Assembly (NCBI GenBank): GCA_029061025.1
Contig: JAIDSW010000221.1
Location: 1-36,554 of the forward strand
Reading direction: 5' to 3'
DNA from: Duncaniella sp.
Lineage (GTDB): Bacteria > Bacteroidota > Bacteroidia > Bacteroidales > Muribaculaceae
DNA: 36,554 bases
Both the position numbers and the translations under genes were made by a program. This document shows positions 1 through 9,793 of the stretch, piece after piece; position 1 is the stretch's first letter; the number at the start of each line of letters is the position of its first letter. The notes under the pieces were generated by a model. The model was not told the DNA's origin. It was given only the letters and a program-made list of their open reading frames with translations, and did no database searches.

Positions 1-276
1 CTCGGTAAGGAGTTCGGGCAGCGTGGAGGTCTCGATTTTCATGTTTCCGCCAAGACGGGCGGTTTTGCCGTCGTGGGCGGCCACGTAGACTGAATCGGCG
101 GTGAGACGCACGTGGCATTCCATCATGTCAAATCCCATGCGGGCGCCGTTGCGGAATGCTTCTTTGGAGTTCTCCACGCCGTAGGCGCTGCCGCGGCGAC
201 CTATGAGCTGCGGTGAGGCGGCATTGAGGGCGATGGTGTAGATGAGGGTGCAGATGAGGATAAGCGATTTTTTCAT
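1..276 (-). CDS. Glycerophosphodiester phosphodiesterase family protein (N-terminal part, runs off the window)
   Basis: Reverse translation from ATG at 276: MKKSLILICTLIYTIALNAASPQLIGRRGSAYGVENSKEAFRNGARMGFDMMECHVRLTADSVYVAAHDG; signal peptide plus GDPD-like RG..EN...AF...G.D..E.DV..T.D...V..HD pattern. Confidence 0.75.
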   Translation of the reverse strand, partial: MKKSLILICTLIYTIALNAASPQLIGRRGSAYGVENSKEAFRNGARMGFDMMECHVRLTADSVYVAAHDGKTARLGGNMKIETSTLPELLTE

Positions 277-286
277 GGCGGGATAT

Positions 287-1684
287 TTATAGGAATTTTA
301 TGCGGTAATCGGCGGGGTAAAGATTGTTGGAGCGGTTGCCCAAGTGCTTCATGAATCCGAGCGGCAGGCCGCCGTAGGTCACGGTGACATATCCGCGCGG
401 AGTGTCGGGGGGCAGGGTGAGAGTGTTGCGGCGCAGAAAGTCGCGGGCGTCATCGAGCGAGAGCGCCACTTCGGGAAATGCTTCGCGATTCATGGCCGTC
501 GACATTGCCAGCGAGTGATGAGGTATTACGTCGCGCCCCTTTATGGTGGCGGCGGTAATGCCGGCCTGCACTACAGTGGTGCATCGCTCCACGCGCTTGA
601 GCAGGGGCATCCATTTTTCGGGAAAAAGCGTGATGGCGTCAGAGGTCTCGATGATACCGAATGATTCGGGGCGGTCGACCAGGCTTGCGGCAATATCGCG
701 TGCCGCCGATGACCTGCCGGTATCATGCCGTCGGTTGCGGGAGTCTTTGCGCTTTCCCGCAGGGACAGAATCATCGCCGAGGGGCGAACTGTGGCCGGGC
801 TTGCGTATGACCGCCACAAACAGTCCTTCGCCGCGCAGACGGTGGGGCATGAAGCGGTAGCATGGATAAGGCGTATCGATGCCCGGAGCTATGCAATCGG
901 GAAGGCCTGGCACTGCGATCGGCTCGCCGCCCAGTTCATCCACTATATAAGCTACATTTTCCTCATTCTCGTGGCGGTTGAATGTGCAAGTGGAGTAAAT
1001 CATCGTGCCGCCGGGGCGAAGCAGATTCCAGAGATTGTCGACAATCTCGCGTTGTAGCCGCGCACATTCCTCCACCAGGCGCGGATTCCATTGCGCCACG
1101 GCGTCGGCATCCTTGCGCATCATGCCTTCGCCCGAGCAGGGCACGTCGGCAATGACGAGGTCGGCCGTCTCCCCCATGCGGGCGAGGGTTGCCGTGTCGC
1201 CGCGGGTGACTATGGTTGCGGGGTAACCCCACTTCAGAAGATTCTCGCGCAATATGGCGCAGCGGGCGGGCACTATCTCGTTGGCTATCATCAGAGAGCC
1301 GGCGGGCAATGCGTCGATTGTGGCGGTGGTCTTGCCGCCGGGTGCGGCGCAGGCGTCAACGGCTACCAGCGGGTCAGCTCCGGCTATATGCTTCACGACG
1401 GTCTTTACGATCATCGACGAAGCATCCTGAGCGTAGTAGGCTCCGGCATGGAAAAGCGGGTCGAGAGTGACCGAAGGCGCGTCGGCGGCAAGTCTCACAC
1501 CACCGTCGCACCACTCCACAGCCTCCCCCGCGGGAGCGAGTGCCGACGGCTTGGCCGGATTCAGGCGCACCGATCGCCCCGGTTCGCCATCACGCAGCGA
1601 GTCAAGCAGCGGTGCGGCTTCATCGCCGAGTTGACGACGGCATTCCGCGGCAAAATCCTCGGGTATGGAGCGGGGAGTGCTCAT
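287..1684 (-). CDS. RsmB/NOP/Sun-family rRNA cytosine-C5 methyltransferase (RsmF-like)
   Basis: VDACAAPGGKTT, ADVPCSGEGMMRK, YSTCTFNRHENEE motifs; RsmF-like C-terminal region. Confidence 0.9.
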   Translation of the reverse strand: MSTPRSIPEDFAAECRRQLGDEAAPLLDSLRDGEPGRSVRLNPAKPSALAPAGEAVEWCDGGVRLAADAPSVTLDPLFHAGAYYAQDASSMIVKTVVKHIAGADPLVAVDACAAPGGKTTATIDALPAGSLMIANEIVPARCAILRENLLKWGYPATIVTRGDTATLARMGETADLVIADVPCSGEGMMRKDADAVAQWNPRLVEECARLQREIVDNLWNLLRPGGTMIYSTCTFNRHENEENVAYIVDELGGEPIAVPGLPDCIAPGIDTPYPCYRFMPHRLRGEGLFVAVIRKPGHSSPLGDDSVPAGKRKDSRNRRHDTGRSSAARDIAASLVDRPESFGIIETSDAITLFPEKWMPLLKRVERCTTVVQAGITAATIKGRDVIPHHSLAMSTAMNREAFPEVALSLDDARDFLRRNTLTLPPDTPRGYVTVTYGGLPLGFMKHLGNRSNNLYPADYRIKFL

Positions 1685-2154
1685 CGGGTCAGCTTGGCTT
1701 CTTCATATTTCTCAAGAGCGGTAACCCACTCGGGAGTGATTTCAACCGACTTCATGGTCTCGCGACTGAACCCCGAAAGGATAGTGTAACACACGGCTTT
1801 GGTCTGCATAGTGTCAGAATTGATCAGTCGTTGCTCCACGTGGAGGCTTCGCTGCCCTATCTCGGTCACTTTGGTGAGCACTTCGATGGACTCTTCATAG
1901 AGCGTGGGAGCGTAGTAAGAGCAATTGATGTTGACAATTACCACGCCTATGTTGCCCCAGTCGATGGCATCGTGCATAGCACTCTCGAAGTATTTGGTTT
2001 TGCCGAGGTCGAAATAGTTGATGTAGACGGCATTGTTTACGTGTCCCAGCGCGTCGATGTCGGTAAACCGTATCTGCACCGGTATGTAATGGTGAAATGT
2101 CCCCGGAGCGGGAACGCGGGGGTTGGCGTCGGCCGGAAGATTTTTGGGTGTCAT
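1681..2154 (-). CDS. Acyl-CoA thioesterase (4HBT hotdog fold)
   Basis: IRFTDIDALGHVNNAVYINYFD hotdog signature; overlaps the downstream methyltransferase start by 4 bp. Confidence 0.85.
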   Translation of the reverse strand: MTPKNLPADANPRVPAPGTFHHYIPVQIRFTDIDALGHVNNAVYINYFDLGKTKYFESAMHDAIDWGNIGVVIVNINCSYYAPTLYEESIEVLTKVTEIGQRSLHVEQRLINSDTMQTKAVCYTILSGFSRETMKSVEITPEWVTALEKYEEAKLTR

Positions 2155-2155
2155 G

Positions 2156-2446
2156 TCAGTGAATGGTTACATCGGTTATCACCTCGCGGCCGCAGGCGTC
2201 GTTGAGCGCCCTGACGAGAGCCGCGCGGTTAAACATCAGTTCGTTTTTAAGCGGAGCCGAGGTGAGATATATATGGAGCACGCCGCGGTCCACGTAGCGG
2301 CGCACGGTGTAGCGGTTGATGCCGGGGCCCACGATTTCTGGCCAGAGGGCGCAGAGCCGGTGCTCGTCGAGACGGTCAGAGATTCCGGCCTGCGAGAGCA
2401 CACGGTCGACAAAGTCGCCGAGGCGTACGGGATCAGTGCGTTTCAT
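2156..2446 (-). CDS. DUF721 (DciA-like) protein
   Basis: Small protein adjacent to recF with LCALWPEIVGPGINRYT...V.RGVLHIYLTSAPLKNEL pattern. Confidence 0.8.
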   Translation of the reverse strand: MKRTDPVRLGDFVDRVLSQAGISDRLDEHRLCALWPEIVGPGINRYTVRRYVDRGVLHIYLTSAPLKNELMFNRAALVRALNDACGREVITDVTIH

Positions 2447-3548
2447 CGTGGGTGACAGGTGTGAAATTACCGTGGTCGACGTGCCACAGGCGGTAGTCGC
2501 CCGCCGAGCGCGACATTATCTCGTCGAGGTGAGTGCGGTTGGTATCGGTGATGAATATCTGCCCGAAACTGTCAGATGAAATCACGCTCACGATACGCTC
2601 CACGCGGCCGGCGTCGAGCTTGTCGAAAATATCGTCGAGCAGCAGCAGCGGGCGCATGCCGGTAGAGCGGCTGAGAAACTCATATTGCGCCAGCCTCAGC
2701 GCTATCGTGAAGCTCTTGCATTGCCCTTGAGAGCCGGTGCGGCGCACGGGCATGCCGTCGAGCAACATTTCTATATCGTCGCGGTGAGGGCCTACGGAGG
2801 TGTGCTTCACGATTTCATCGTGGCGGCGGGCGCTGTCGAGCAGAGCCGTCATCGAGGCGCCCGGCTGCGACAGGGTGCTGTCATAGGAAATCGAAGCCTC
2901 CTCGCCGGTGCCGGCTATGGCGGTATAGTAGCGGTGGAATATCCCGGTGAGCTCGTCGACCCAGCGGGCGCGGGCGCTGTGGATTGTGGCGGCGGTGAAA
3001 TCCATTATCGACTCCACGGCCTCATAGAGCGTGTGATCCACCACTCCGGTGCGCAGCATGGTGTTGCGCTGCTCCAGGGCGCGGTTGTAGCGTATGAGCG
3101 CGTCGAGATACACCGGATCGCTCTGCGAGATCACCACATCCATCCATGCGCGGCGTTCCTCGCCGGCACCGCGTATCAGGTCTATATCCTGAGGCGCGAT
3201 CATCACGAGGGGAAACGACCCTATGTGGGCGCTCAGCCTGTCGTATTCCTTGCCCCCGCGGCGGAATTTCTTGCGCTTGCCCTCGGCCATGCCCAGCGAG
3301 AGCTCCTCGGCGGTGCCACGGCGGTCGTAGATAGCTTTGGCAAGGGTGAAGGTCTCTCCGCGGCGCATGAGCATGCGGTCAGGCACGCGGGTGAAGCTGC
3401 GGGTGAGGCTCATGTAGTATATCGCGTCGAGCAGATTGCTCTTTCCCATGCCGTTGTTGCCGAGGAAGCCGTTGACCTTGGGTGAAAATTCAAGGTCGGC
3501 TTGGGCGATATTCTTAAAGTTGGTCAATGTCAACTGCTTGAGAATCAT
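2433..3548 (-). CDS. recF: DNA replication/repair protein RecF
   Basis: MILKQLTLTNFKNI, GNNGMGKSNLLDAIYYMS (Walker A), GPHRDD, LLLLDDIFDKLD; start taken at MILKQ rather than the track's upstream ATG, which lies at the SRP RNA terminator. Confidence 0.93.
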   Translation of the reverse strand: MILKQLTLTNFKNIAQADLEFSPKVNGFLGNNGMGKSNLLDAIYYMSLTRSFTRVPDRMLMRRGETFTLAKAIYDRRGTAEELSLGMAEGKRKKFRRGGKEYDRLSAHIGSFPLVMIAPQDIDLIRGAGEERRAWMDVVISQSDPVYLDALIRYNRALEQRNTMLRTGVVDHTLYEAVESIMDFTAATIHSARARWVDELTGIFHRYYTAIAGTGEEASISYDSTLSQPGASMTALLDSARRHDEIVKHTSVGPHRDDIEMLLDGMPVRRTGSQGQCKSFTIALRLAQYEFLSRSTGMRPLLLLDDIFDKLDAGRVERIVSVISSDSFGQIFITDTNRTHLDEIMSRSAGDYRLWHVDHGNFTPVTHDETH

Positions 3549-3573
3549 GGCAAAGGAGATGGGGTGTTGATAC

Positions 3574-3677
3574 AAAAAAGGGTAAGCGATCTACATCGCA
3601 CCGCTACAACCCGATACCGTTGCTTCGATCAAGACCTGGCGGAGTTCTCGGGGAGCTGGTCGTGTAGGACTTACCCG
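3574..3677 (-). ncRNA. ffs: Signal recognition particle RNA (small bacterial SRP / 4.5S type)
   Basis: Minus strand: GGGTAAG...CGCCAGGTCTTGATCGAAGCAACGG...CTTACCC TTTTTT; domain IV CCAGG...GAAGCA..GG motif, closing 7-bp terminal stem (3580-3586/3670-3676) and U tract. Confidence 0.88.
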
Positions 3678-3680
3678 ACT

Positions 3681-3713
3681 GCAAAAGTACAACATTTTTT
3701 CTAATCCGCCAAA
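3681..3713 (-). promoter_or_regulatory. Bacteroidetes-type promoter of the SRP RNA
   Basis: Minus strand TTTG (3713-3710), 20-bp spacer, TACTTTTGC (3689-3681), matching TTTG-N19-21-TAnnTTTGC. Confidence 0.75.
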
Positions 3714-3724
3714 TTTTTTTAAAA

Positions 3725-3750
3725 TCCCGATTAATCAAGACGAATCGGGA
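3725..3750 (-). terminator. Hairpin TCCCGATT/AATCGGGA followed by T/A-rich tract
   Basis: Perfect 8-bp arms 3725-3732 and 3743-3750; minus-strand downstream TTTTAAAAAAATTT. Confidence 0.5.
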
Positions 3751-3767
3751 GCGGGGGGAGAAATATC

Positions 3768-3798
3768 AGCCCCCGGTCGCTGTGGAGCGCCGGGGGCT
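3768..3798 (-). terminator. GC-rich hairpin downstream of pckA
   Basis: AGCCCCCGG (3768-3776) / CCGGGGGCT (3790-3798), 28 bp past the pckA stop. Confidence 0.6.
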
Positions 3799-3826
3799 GT
3801 GGAGTCGATGTAATTGCTTAAGGGAA

Positions 3827-5431
3827 TTACTTTTCTACGTGGGGACCTGCTGCAACGAGCTTGCGGCCTTCTTCGTGACCTTCAAATTTCTTGAAGTTGG
3901 CGATGAACATTTCGGCAAGCTTGTCGGCCTTCTTGTACCATTCCTCGGGGTTGGTGTAGGTGTCGCGGGGATCGAGGATAGCGGGATCTACGCCGGGGAG
4001 AGCGGTGGGGATGGTGAAGTCGAAGATGGGGAGCTTCTTGGTGGGAGCGGTGAGGATCGAGCCGTCGAGGATAGCGTCGATGATACCGCGGGTGTCGCGG
4101 ATAGAGATGCGCTTGCCTGTACCGTTCCAGCCGGTGTTGACCAGATAAGCCTTGGCGCCGCTCTGGTTCATGCGCTTAACGAGCTCTTCAGCATACTTGG
4201 TGGGGTGGAGCGAAAGGAATGCTGCACCGAAGCAAGCCGAGAAAGTGGGGGTAGGCTCGGTGATACCGCGCTCTGTTCCGGCGAGCTTGCTGGTGAAGCC
4301 CGAGAGGAAGTAGTACTTGGTCTGCTCGTCGTCGAGGATCGATACGGGAGGAAGTACACCGAAAGCGTCGGCCGAGAGGAAGATCACGTTCTTGGCGGCG
4401 GGACCGCGAGAGGGAACGATGATGTTCTTGATGTGGTTGATGGGGTAAGACACGCGGGTGTTCTCGGTCACTGACTTGTCGGTGAAGTCGATCTTGCCTT
4501 CAGCATCTACAGTCACGTTCTCGAGGAGAGCGTCGCGGGTGATGGCGTTGTAGATGTCGGGCTCTGATTCCTTGTCGAGGTTGATAACCTTGGCATAGCA
4601 GCCGCCCTCGTAGTTAAATACGCCGTTGTCATCCCAGCCGTGTTCGTCGTCACCGATGAGCAGACGCTTGGGGTCGGTCGAAAGGGTGGTCTTGCCTGTA
4701 CCGGAGAGGCCGAAGAAGATAGCGGTGTTCTCGCCCTGCTTGTCGGTGTTGGCCGAGCAGTGCATCGAAGCGATGCCGCGGAGGGGATTGTAGTAGTTCA
4801 TGATCGAGAACATACCCTTCTTCATCTCGCCGCCATACCAGGTGTTGATGATGAGCTGCATGCGCTCGGTGAGGTTGAAGGCAACGCAAGTCTCGGAGTT
4901 GATGCCGAGCTCCTGCCAGTTTTCAACCTTGGCCTTCGATGCGTTGAGCACCACGAAGTCGGGCTTGAAGTTCTTGAGCTCCTCTTCGGTGGGACGGATG
5001 AACATGTTGGTCACGAAGTGGGCCTGCCATGCTACTTCCATCACGAAGCGTACGGCCAGACGGGTGTCGGGGTTGGTGCCGCAGAAAGCGTCGACTACAT
5101 AGAGGGTCTTGTCGCTGAGCTCCTTGTCGGCGATAGCCTTGAGAGCATCCCAGGTAGCGGGAGTGATGGGCTTATTGTCGTTCTTGTATTCTTCGGTAGT
5201 CCACCAGATAGAGTTGGCGCTGGTGTCGTCCTTTACGAAAAATTTATCTTTGGGCGAACGGCCGGTGTAGATACCGGTCATCACGTTGACTGCACCAAGC
5301 TCGGTAAGCTGGCCCTTTTCGTAGCCGGTCAGCTCGGGGTTGGTCTCGTCTTTGAAAAGCTGCTCATAAGAGGGATTGTGGATCACCTTGGCGCCTTTGA
5401 TACCATACTGTGAAAGATCAATTGTACTCAT
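3827..5431 (-). CDS. pckA: Phosphoenolpyruvate carboxykinase (ATP)
   Basis: [63 protein letters not shown]. Confidence 0.97.
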   Translation of the reverse strand: MSTIDLSQYGIKGAKVIHNPSYEQLFKDETNPELTGYEKGQLTELGAVNVMTGIYTGRSPKDKFFVKDDTSANSIWWTTEEYKNDNKPITPATWDALKAIADKELSDKTLYVVDAFCGTNPDTRLAVRFVMEVAWQAHFVTNMFIRPTEEELKNFKPDFVVLNASKAKVENWQELGINSETCVAFNLTERMQLIINTWYGGEMKKGMFSIMNYYNPLRGIASMHCSANTDKQGENTAIFFGLSGTGKTTLSTDPKRLLIGDDEHGWDDNGVFNYEGGCYAKVINLDKESEPDIYNAITRDALLENVTVDAEGKIDFTDKSVTENTRVSYPINHIKNIIVPSRGPAAKNVIFLSADAFGVLPPVSILDDEQTKYYFLSGFTSKLAGTERGITEPTPTFSACFGAAFLSLHPTKYAEELVKRMNQSGAKAYLVNTGWNGTGKRISIRDTRGIIDAILDGSILTAPTKKLPIFDFTIPTALPGVDPAILDPRDTYTNPEEWYKKADKLAEMFIANFKKFEGHEEGRKLVAAGPHVEK

Positions 5432-5498
5432 TGTGGAATTATTTATTGGGGTTTTAATATATTTTTCGTCGAGTGTATGTAAGATGATTATAATGCTG

Positions 5499-5536
5499 TG
5501 AAAAAGTATCCCGGACCTGAAGTCCCTACTTTTTCA
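5499..5536 (-). promoter_or_regulatory. Extended hairpin at the predicted 5' end of the pckA transcript
   Basis: TGAAAAAGTA (5499-5508) / TACTTTTTCA (5527-5536) perfect 10-bp arms with inner GGAC/GTCC. Confidence 0.6.
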
Positions 5537-5539
5537 AGT

Positions 5540-5548
5540 GCAAAGATA
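5540..5548 (-). promoter_or_regulatory. Putative -7 element of the pckA promoter
   Basis: Minus strand TATCTTTGC, exact TAnnTTTGC match; no clear -33 element. Confidence 0.55.
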
Positions 5549-5710
5549 GTGACTTTTCGCGGTATATGGAATGATTATTAAAGAAATTTTTCCTTATTAT
5601 ATTTTTTTAAGCATCGGCGGGAATTTAATATTTATGATCCCGGGTAATAAATAGTAGCTGACGAAATAATTCAGTAAAAAAGCTGCTGCGAGTTTGGTGT
5701 TTAGAATTGG

Positions 5711-5749
5711 TTTATGTAAATTTGCAACGCTACTGAAAATTTACATAAA
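5711..5749 (+). promoter_or_regulatory. Promoter with overlapping 13-bp perfect inverted repeat upstream of the DUF4143 ATPase
   Basis: TTTG-N20-TAAATTTGC (-7 at 5717-5725); TTTATGTAAATTT (5711-5723) / AAATTTACATAAA (5737-5749). Confidence 0.7.
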
Positions 5750-5757
5750 ATCTAAAA

Positions 5758-6912
5758 ATGGCCGAGATTTATATTCATAGAACCATGTCTGAAGCAATCG
5801 AAGAAGCATCAAGATACTTTCCTGTTGTAACACTTACAGGCCCGAGACAGTCGGGAAAGTCTACACTTTTTCGACATCTTTTTCCCTCTCTGCCATACGA
5901 GTCAATGGAATATCCTGATACTCGTCTTGCTGCAGTGAGTGACCCAAAAGGTTTTTTATCTTCATTCAAGTCGGGAGTCATAATTGATGAGGTGCAACAT
6001 GTGCCTGAGTTATTGTCGTATATCCAGGGTATAGTCGATGAGAATCCTGAAAGGAAGTTTTATCTTACAGGTAGTTCGCAGTTCGCTCTATTGAAGAATG
6101 TAACCCAGAGCCTGGCAGGGCGAACGGCAGTGTTTGAGCTTCTTCCTTTGAGTATTTTGGAGATTGACGGACTGCGAAAAGATGACGGGATAGACACATT
6201 GCTGTTCAATGGGTTTTATCCTGCGATATGGAGTGGCCGGAATATACCGCGAATACTGTATCCTCACTATATTAAGACATATCTTGAAAGAGATGTCCGT
6301 GATTTGCTTGCCATAAAGGATTTAAATATGTTTCAGAGGTTTGTCAGGCTGTGTGCGGCGCGTATTGGCTCGATATTTAAAGCTTCGGAAATTGCCAATG
6401 AATTGGGCGTGGCGGTTAATACTGTCAATTCCTGGATTTCAGTACTTCAGGCTTCGTATATAGTTTATCTTCTTCCACCGTTTTTTACTAATACACGCAA
6501 GCGTCTGACCAAAAGCCCCAAAATCTATTTCACTGATTGTGGATTGGCTTCATATTTACTTGAAATAGACTCGGTGGAAACTATGAACAGGGATAAGATG
6601 AGGGGTTTTCTGTTTGAAAATATGATAATTATGAATTTCCTCAAAAACCGGTTAAACAGTGGCGAGGATGGAGGATTATATTTCTATCGCGATTCTAACG
6701 GGAATGAGGTGGATCTTCTGGTTAAGAGAGGATCGAAATATAGTTGTTACGAGATTAAGTCATCGGCTACATTTCATCCTGACTTTACGAAGGGGCTGAA
6801 GCATTTTAGTAAAAATTACCCTGATTATGTCAAGGACTCTGCGGTGATATATTCAGGTCAGTCCATGCCCGAATTTGATGGTATAAATATACTCGGCTTC
6901 AAAGAAATCTGA
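5758..6912 (+). CDS. AAA ATPase with C-terminal DUF4143 domain
   Basis: LTGPRQSGKSTLF (Walker A), GVIIDEVQHVPELL (Walker B), LTGSSQF, C-terminal NEVDLLVKRG...CYEIKSS (PD-(D/E)XK-like). Confidence 0.9.
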   Translation: MAEIYIHRTMSEAIEEASRYFPVVTLTGPRQSGKSTLFRHLFPSLPYESMEYPDTRLAAVSDPKGFLSSFKSGVIIDEVQHVPELLSYIQGIVDENPERKFYLTGSSQFALLKNVTQSLAGRTAVFELLPLSILEIDGLRKDDGIDTLLFNGFYPAIWSGRNIPRILYPHYIKTYLERDVRDLLAIKDLNMFQRFVRLCAARIGSIFKASEIANELGVAVNTVNSWISVLQASYIVYLLPPFFTNTRKRLTKSPKIYFTDCGLASYLLEIDSVETMNRDKMRGFLFENMIIMNFLKNRLNSGEDGGLYFYRDSNGNEVDLLVKRGSKYSCYEIKSSATFHPDFTKGLKHFSKNYPDYVKDSAVIYSGQSMPEFDGINILGFKEI

Positions 6913-6921
6913 TCCAAGTAA

Positions 6922-7509
6922 TTATAGCGGCAGCTTATTTACCTCTCCCGGCAGAGCGGGGAGGGTGGATTCGTCGCTTTCGGCGTAGCGGCGGTCGACG
7001 GGAGTGATGGCGAAAGATTCGGGATTATAGTGCTGTCCGAATGAGAGGCTGAATCCGGCGTCGAGCAGCTGACGGGCAAGTTGGGGCTTGCCGCGGAATC
7101 CGTGTATGATCCATGGTGCGGCATGCTTACCGTAGCGCCTGCTGATGGCAATGAGCTGCTGCCACGCGCGTACACAGTGGATTATCAGAGGTTTTTCGAG
7201 CTCGGCGGCGAGTGTGATGTGCTTGGCGAATACTGCGCTCTGGATTTCCATATCAGAGCCGCGCAGGGCGTCGAGCCCCGTCTCGCCTATGGCTGTGAAA
7301 TTGCTTTGGCGGGCGAGTGTGGCCAAGCGGGATAGCATCTCGTCGTCGGCCAGGTCGGCGCGCCACGGGTGGATGCCGGCGGAGTAGGTCAGGTCGGGGC
7401 GTGGAGTGTAAGTGTCGACGGTGGGATCGTAGTTGATTATGGCGTCGGCGGCATCGGTGCGGTGGGTGTGGGTATCGGAGAGTGGCATGGCGTCAAGGAA
7501 CGGGATCAT
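6922..7509 (-). CDS. TatD-family metal-dependent hydrolase
   Basis: [35 protein letters not shown]. Confidence 0.85.
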   Translation of the reverse strand: MIPFLDAMPLSDTHTHRTDAADAIINYDPTVDTYTPRPDLTYSAGIHPWRADLADDEMLSRLATLARQSNFTAIGETGLDALRGSDMEIQSAVFAKHITLAAELEKPLIIHCVRAWQQLIAISRRYGKHAAPWIIHGFRGKPQLARQLLDAGFSLSFGQHYNPESFAITPVDRRYAESDESTLPALPGEVNKLPL

Positions 7510-7726
7510 AGCCGCTGCCTCCCCACGGGTGGCAGCGCATTATGCGCTTAATTCCCAGCCACGAGCCGCGCAGTATGCCGTGTTTCATAATGGCTTCGAG
7601 CATGTAGGTGCTGCACGTGGGGGTGAAGCGGCACGAGGGCGGAAACATGGGCGAAATGCATCCTTTGTAGAACCGGATGGGGAGCACGAAAATCAGCCTT
7701 GCTACGCGGCGGAGGTTGCTTTTCAT
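7493..7726 (-). CDS. yidD: Membrane protein insertion efficiency factor YidD
   Basis: [36 protein letters not shown]...[14 protein letters not shown]. Confidence 0.95.
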   Translation of the reverse strand: MKSNLRRVARLIFVLPIRFYKGCISPMFPPSCRFTPTCSTYMLEAIMKHGILRGSWLGIKRIMRCHPWGGSGYDPVP

Positions 7727-8127
7727 TGGCCGTCGACGTCAAGTGAGCGGTTGATTTTGTCGAGCAGACGCATCATCGATTTCTCGATCACGGCATAAGG
7801 AAGTATGCTCTTGCCCACATACACGAAAGCGATGTCGAGCGGAGCATCGGCCGGGATGAGGTCGCGGTGCAGGCGGTAGGCTTCGCGCACACGCCGGCGC
7901 AGACCTACGCGGTCTACGGCATGGCGCACTTTTTTCTTGGGTATCGACGCAAGAAAGCGGGGGCACTTTATCTCGCGCACTCTGTTGAGCTGCCACGAGG
8001 CTACAAGCGGGTATGCCGATGCCGACGAGGTAGCCGGATCCGTGCGGTTAAACACTCGGGCTATGGCTATCTCGCTGCACAGTTTCTCTTTCTTGTAAAG
8101 ACGTAGCGGATGGGCAGGGGATGACAT
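7723..8127 (-). CDS. rnpA: Ribonuclease P protein component
   Basis: [17 protein letters not shown]...[22 protein letters not shown]; adjacent to yidD; start chosen at MSSPAHP. Confidence 0.9.
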   Translation of the reverse strand: MSSPAHPLRLYKKEKLCSEIAIARVFNRTDPATSSASAYPLVASWQLNRVREIKCPRFLASIPKKKVRHAVDRVGLRRRVREAYRLHRDLIPADAPLDIAFVYVGKSILPYAVIEKSMMRLLDKINRSLDVDGQ

Positions 8128-8170
8128 CGCTGTAGCTGACGGTAGTGAAGAGCTTTCCTGCGGGGTCGGC

Positions 8171-8917
8171 TTATTTGTCGGCCTGCGATGCAAGGAAGTT
8201 GTCGAGGGCGGCGGTCATTGAGGGTGCCTGCGGCGAGGGAGCCTCGATGTCGAGACGCAACCCGGCGTCGCGCACGGCCTTGGCGGTAGTGGCGCCGAGG
8301 CAGCCTATACATATGTCGCCCTGCTTGAAATCGGGGAAGTTTTTCAGCAGCGAGTCGATTCCCGAGGGGCTGAAGAAGATGAGCATGTCATAGTCAAATT
8401 TCTCATCGGGACCGAAATCGTTGCTTACCGTGCGGTACATCACAGCCTTGGTGTACTTGATACCGTTGGTATCGAGCACGTTGGTGTCGTCCTTATGCAC
8501 GTCGCTCACCGCATATAGGAAATTTTCCTTCTTGTGCTTGAGCAGTGCGGGAAGCAGGTCGTCGAGCTTACCTGTGCTGCCGTGGAATATCTTGCGCTTG
8601 CGGTAGACGATGTATTTCTGCAGATAGAGAGCTATCGACTCGGTGGTGCAGAAATATTTCATAGTATCGGGAATAGTGATTCGGAGCTCTTCGCAGAGAC
8701 GGAAGAAATGGTCGATGGCCGTGCGGGCAGTGAATATCACCGCGGTAAAGTCGGGTATATTGATTTTCTGCTGGCGGAAATCCTTCGACGAGAGTCCTTC
8801 AACCTTGATAAAGGGACGGAATACTATCTCCACTCCATATTTCTCGGCAATGTCAAAGTAGGGTGACTTGCCCTGGGAGGGCTGGGGCTGGGAGACCAAT
8901 ACTTTTTTTACTTTCAC
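8171..8917 (-). CDS. hemD: Uroporphyrinogen-III synthase
   Basis: KVLVSQPQPSQGKSPYFDIAEKYG...IFFSPSGIDSLL...CIGCLGATTAKAVRDAGL. Confidence 0.85.
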   Translation of the reverse strand: MKVKKVLVSQPQPSQGKSPYFDIAEKYGVEIVFRPFIKVEGLSSKDFRQQKINIPDFTAVIFTARTAIDHFFRLCEELRITIPDTMKYFCTTESIALYLQKYIVYRKRKIFHGSTGKLDDLLPALLKHKKENFLYAVSDVHKDDTNVLDTNGIKYTKAVMYRTVSNDFGPDEKFDYDMLIFFSPSGIDSLLKNFPDFKQGDICIGCLGATTAKAVRDAGLRLDIEAPSPQAPSMTAALDNFLASQADK

Positions 8918-8956
8918 GATAGTTATGGGCTTGGATGTTAGCGTTTTTGGTGAATT

Positions 8957-9793
8957 TTATAATGCAATGAACCGATAGGCGCGCACTATCAGAAACAAAG
9001 GCGCGACTTCGAGGGTGCAAAGATACAAAATAAAATAGACAAACGAGCTAATTTTATGGTAAAAAAGTCTAAAACCCTTATAAATAAATATCATTCGGGC
9101 AATAAGATAGAGCACCGCGGCCACTATCGCTACAGGCATCACGGCCGCAGGGTCAAACACCACTACCAGCGCCGGAATCACCAGTGCGAGCCCCAGTGTG
9201 CTCTGCGAGGCATTGAAGCCTTTCAGCCACAGTCGCGACACATCGGCATCGGCGAAAACCACCCCCACGGTGGAGTAGGCGCACAGCTGCGCCACGTAAT
9301 ATCCCGCCATCGCCGTGGCAAAAGTTATTATCATGGCTATATGTGAAAGCGGGGGCGCGACTTTCGCCGCCGTGACGCAGGCGGTGGCAAGTATGGCCAC
9401 GTTGAGACACAGCAGCACTATCATCGACAGCAGCAGGCGTGTCTCGTTCATGGTGTGCTCCTCAAAGAGATTGTCGCGGCGGCGCACCGAAAAGAGGTCG
9501 CGGGGCAGGCTCTTGAGCATCGTCGTGTAGTGGCGAAGATTGAACGCTATGAGCAGAAACGCGCCTATCAGCAGGCAGGCTATACCCGAGTCATAGCCCG
9601 GCAGCATGGCGCGCTCGCGCGGGGCGATGCCGCGGGTGTAGGGTACCACACCGGTAGTGATTCCCTTGGCTTCCGCGCGTGTAAGTGCGGGGGAGTCGTC
9701 AAGATGCTCAGTGACGGCCACAATGGTTTCCACCGGCGCGGCAAGCGAGTCGGCGGTCACTGCGGAATTAGGTATGGCAAACGGGAAGTGCAT
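8957..9793 (-). CDS. DUF4271 domain-containing membrane protein
   Basis: Multi-helix membrane protein with C-terminal YKGFRLFYHKISSFVYFILYLCTLEVAPLFLIVRAY; next to hemD. Confidence 0.8.
   Translation of the reverse strand: MHFPFAIPNSAVTADSLAAPVETIVAVTEHLDDSPALTRAEAKGITTGVVPYTRGIAPRERAMLPGYDSGIACLLIGAFLLIAFNLRHYTTMLKSLPRDLFSVRRRDNLFEEHTMNETRLLLSMIVLLCLNVAILATACVTAAKVAPPLSHIAMIITFATAMAGYYVAQLCAYSTVGVVFADADVSRLWLKGFNASQSTLGLALVIPALVVVFDPAAVMPVAIVAAVLYLIARMIFIYKGFRLFYHKISSFVYFILYLCTLEVAPLFLIVRAYRFIAL

Noticed and set aside
2685-3485. 266-aa + strand ORF opposite recF
   Set aside because: Antisense shadow of a confident RecF gene in GC-rich DNA; low-complexity composition.
4640-5413. 257-aa + strand ORF opposite pckA
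   Set aside because: Antisense shadow of a highly conserved gene; Val/Gly-rich product with no family resemblance.
9017-9025. Minus-strand TATCTTTGC as an internal promoter for hemD
   Set aside because: Good -7 match inside the end of the DUF4271 gene but no properly spaced -33; not strong enough to list.
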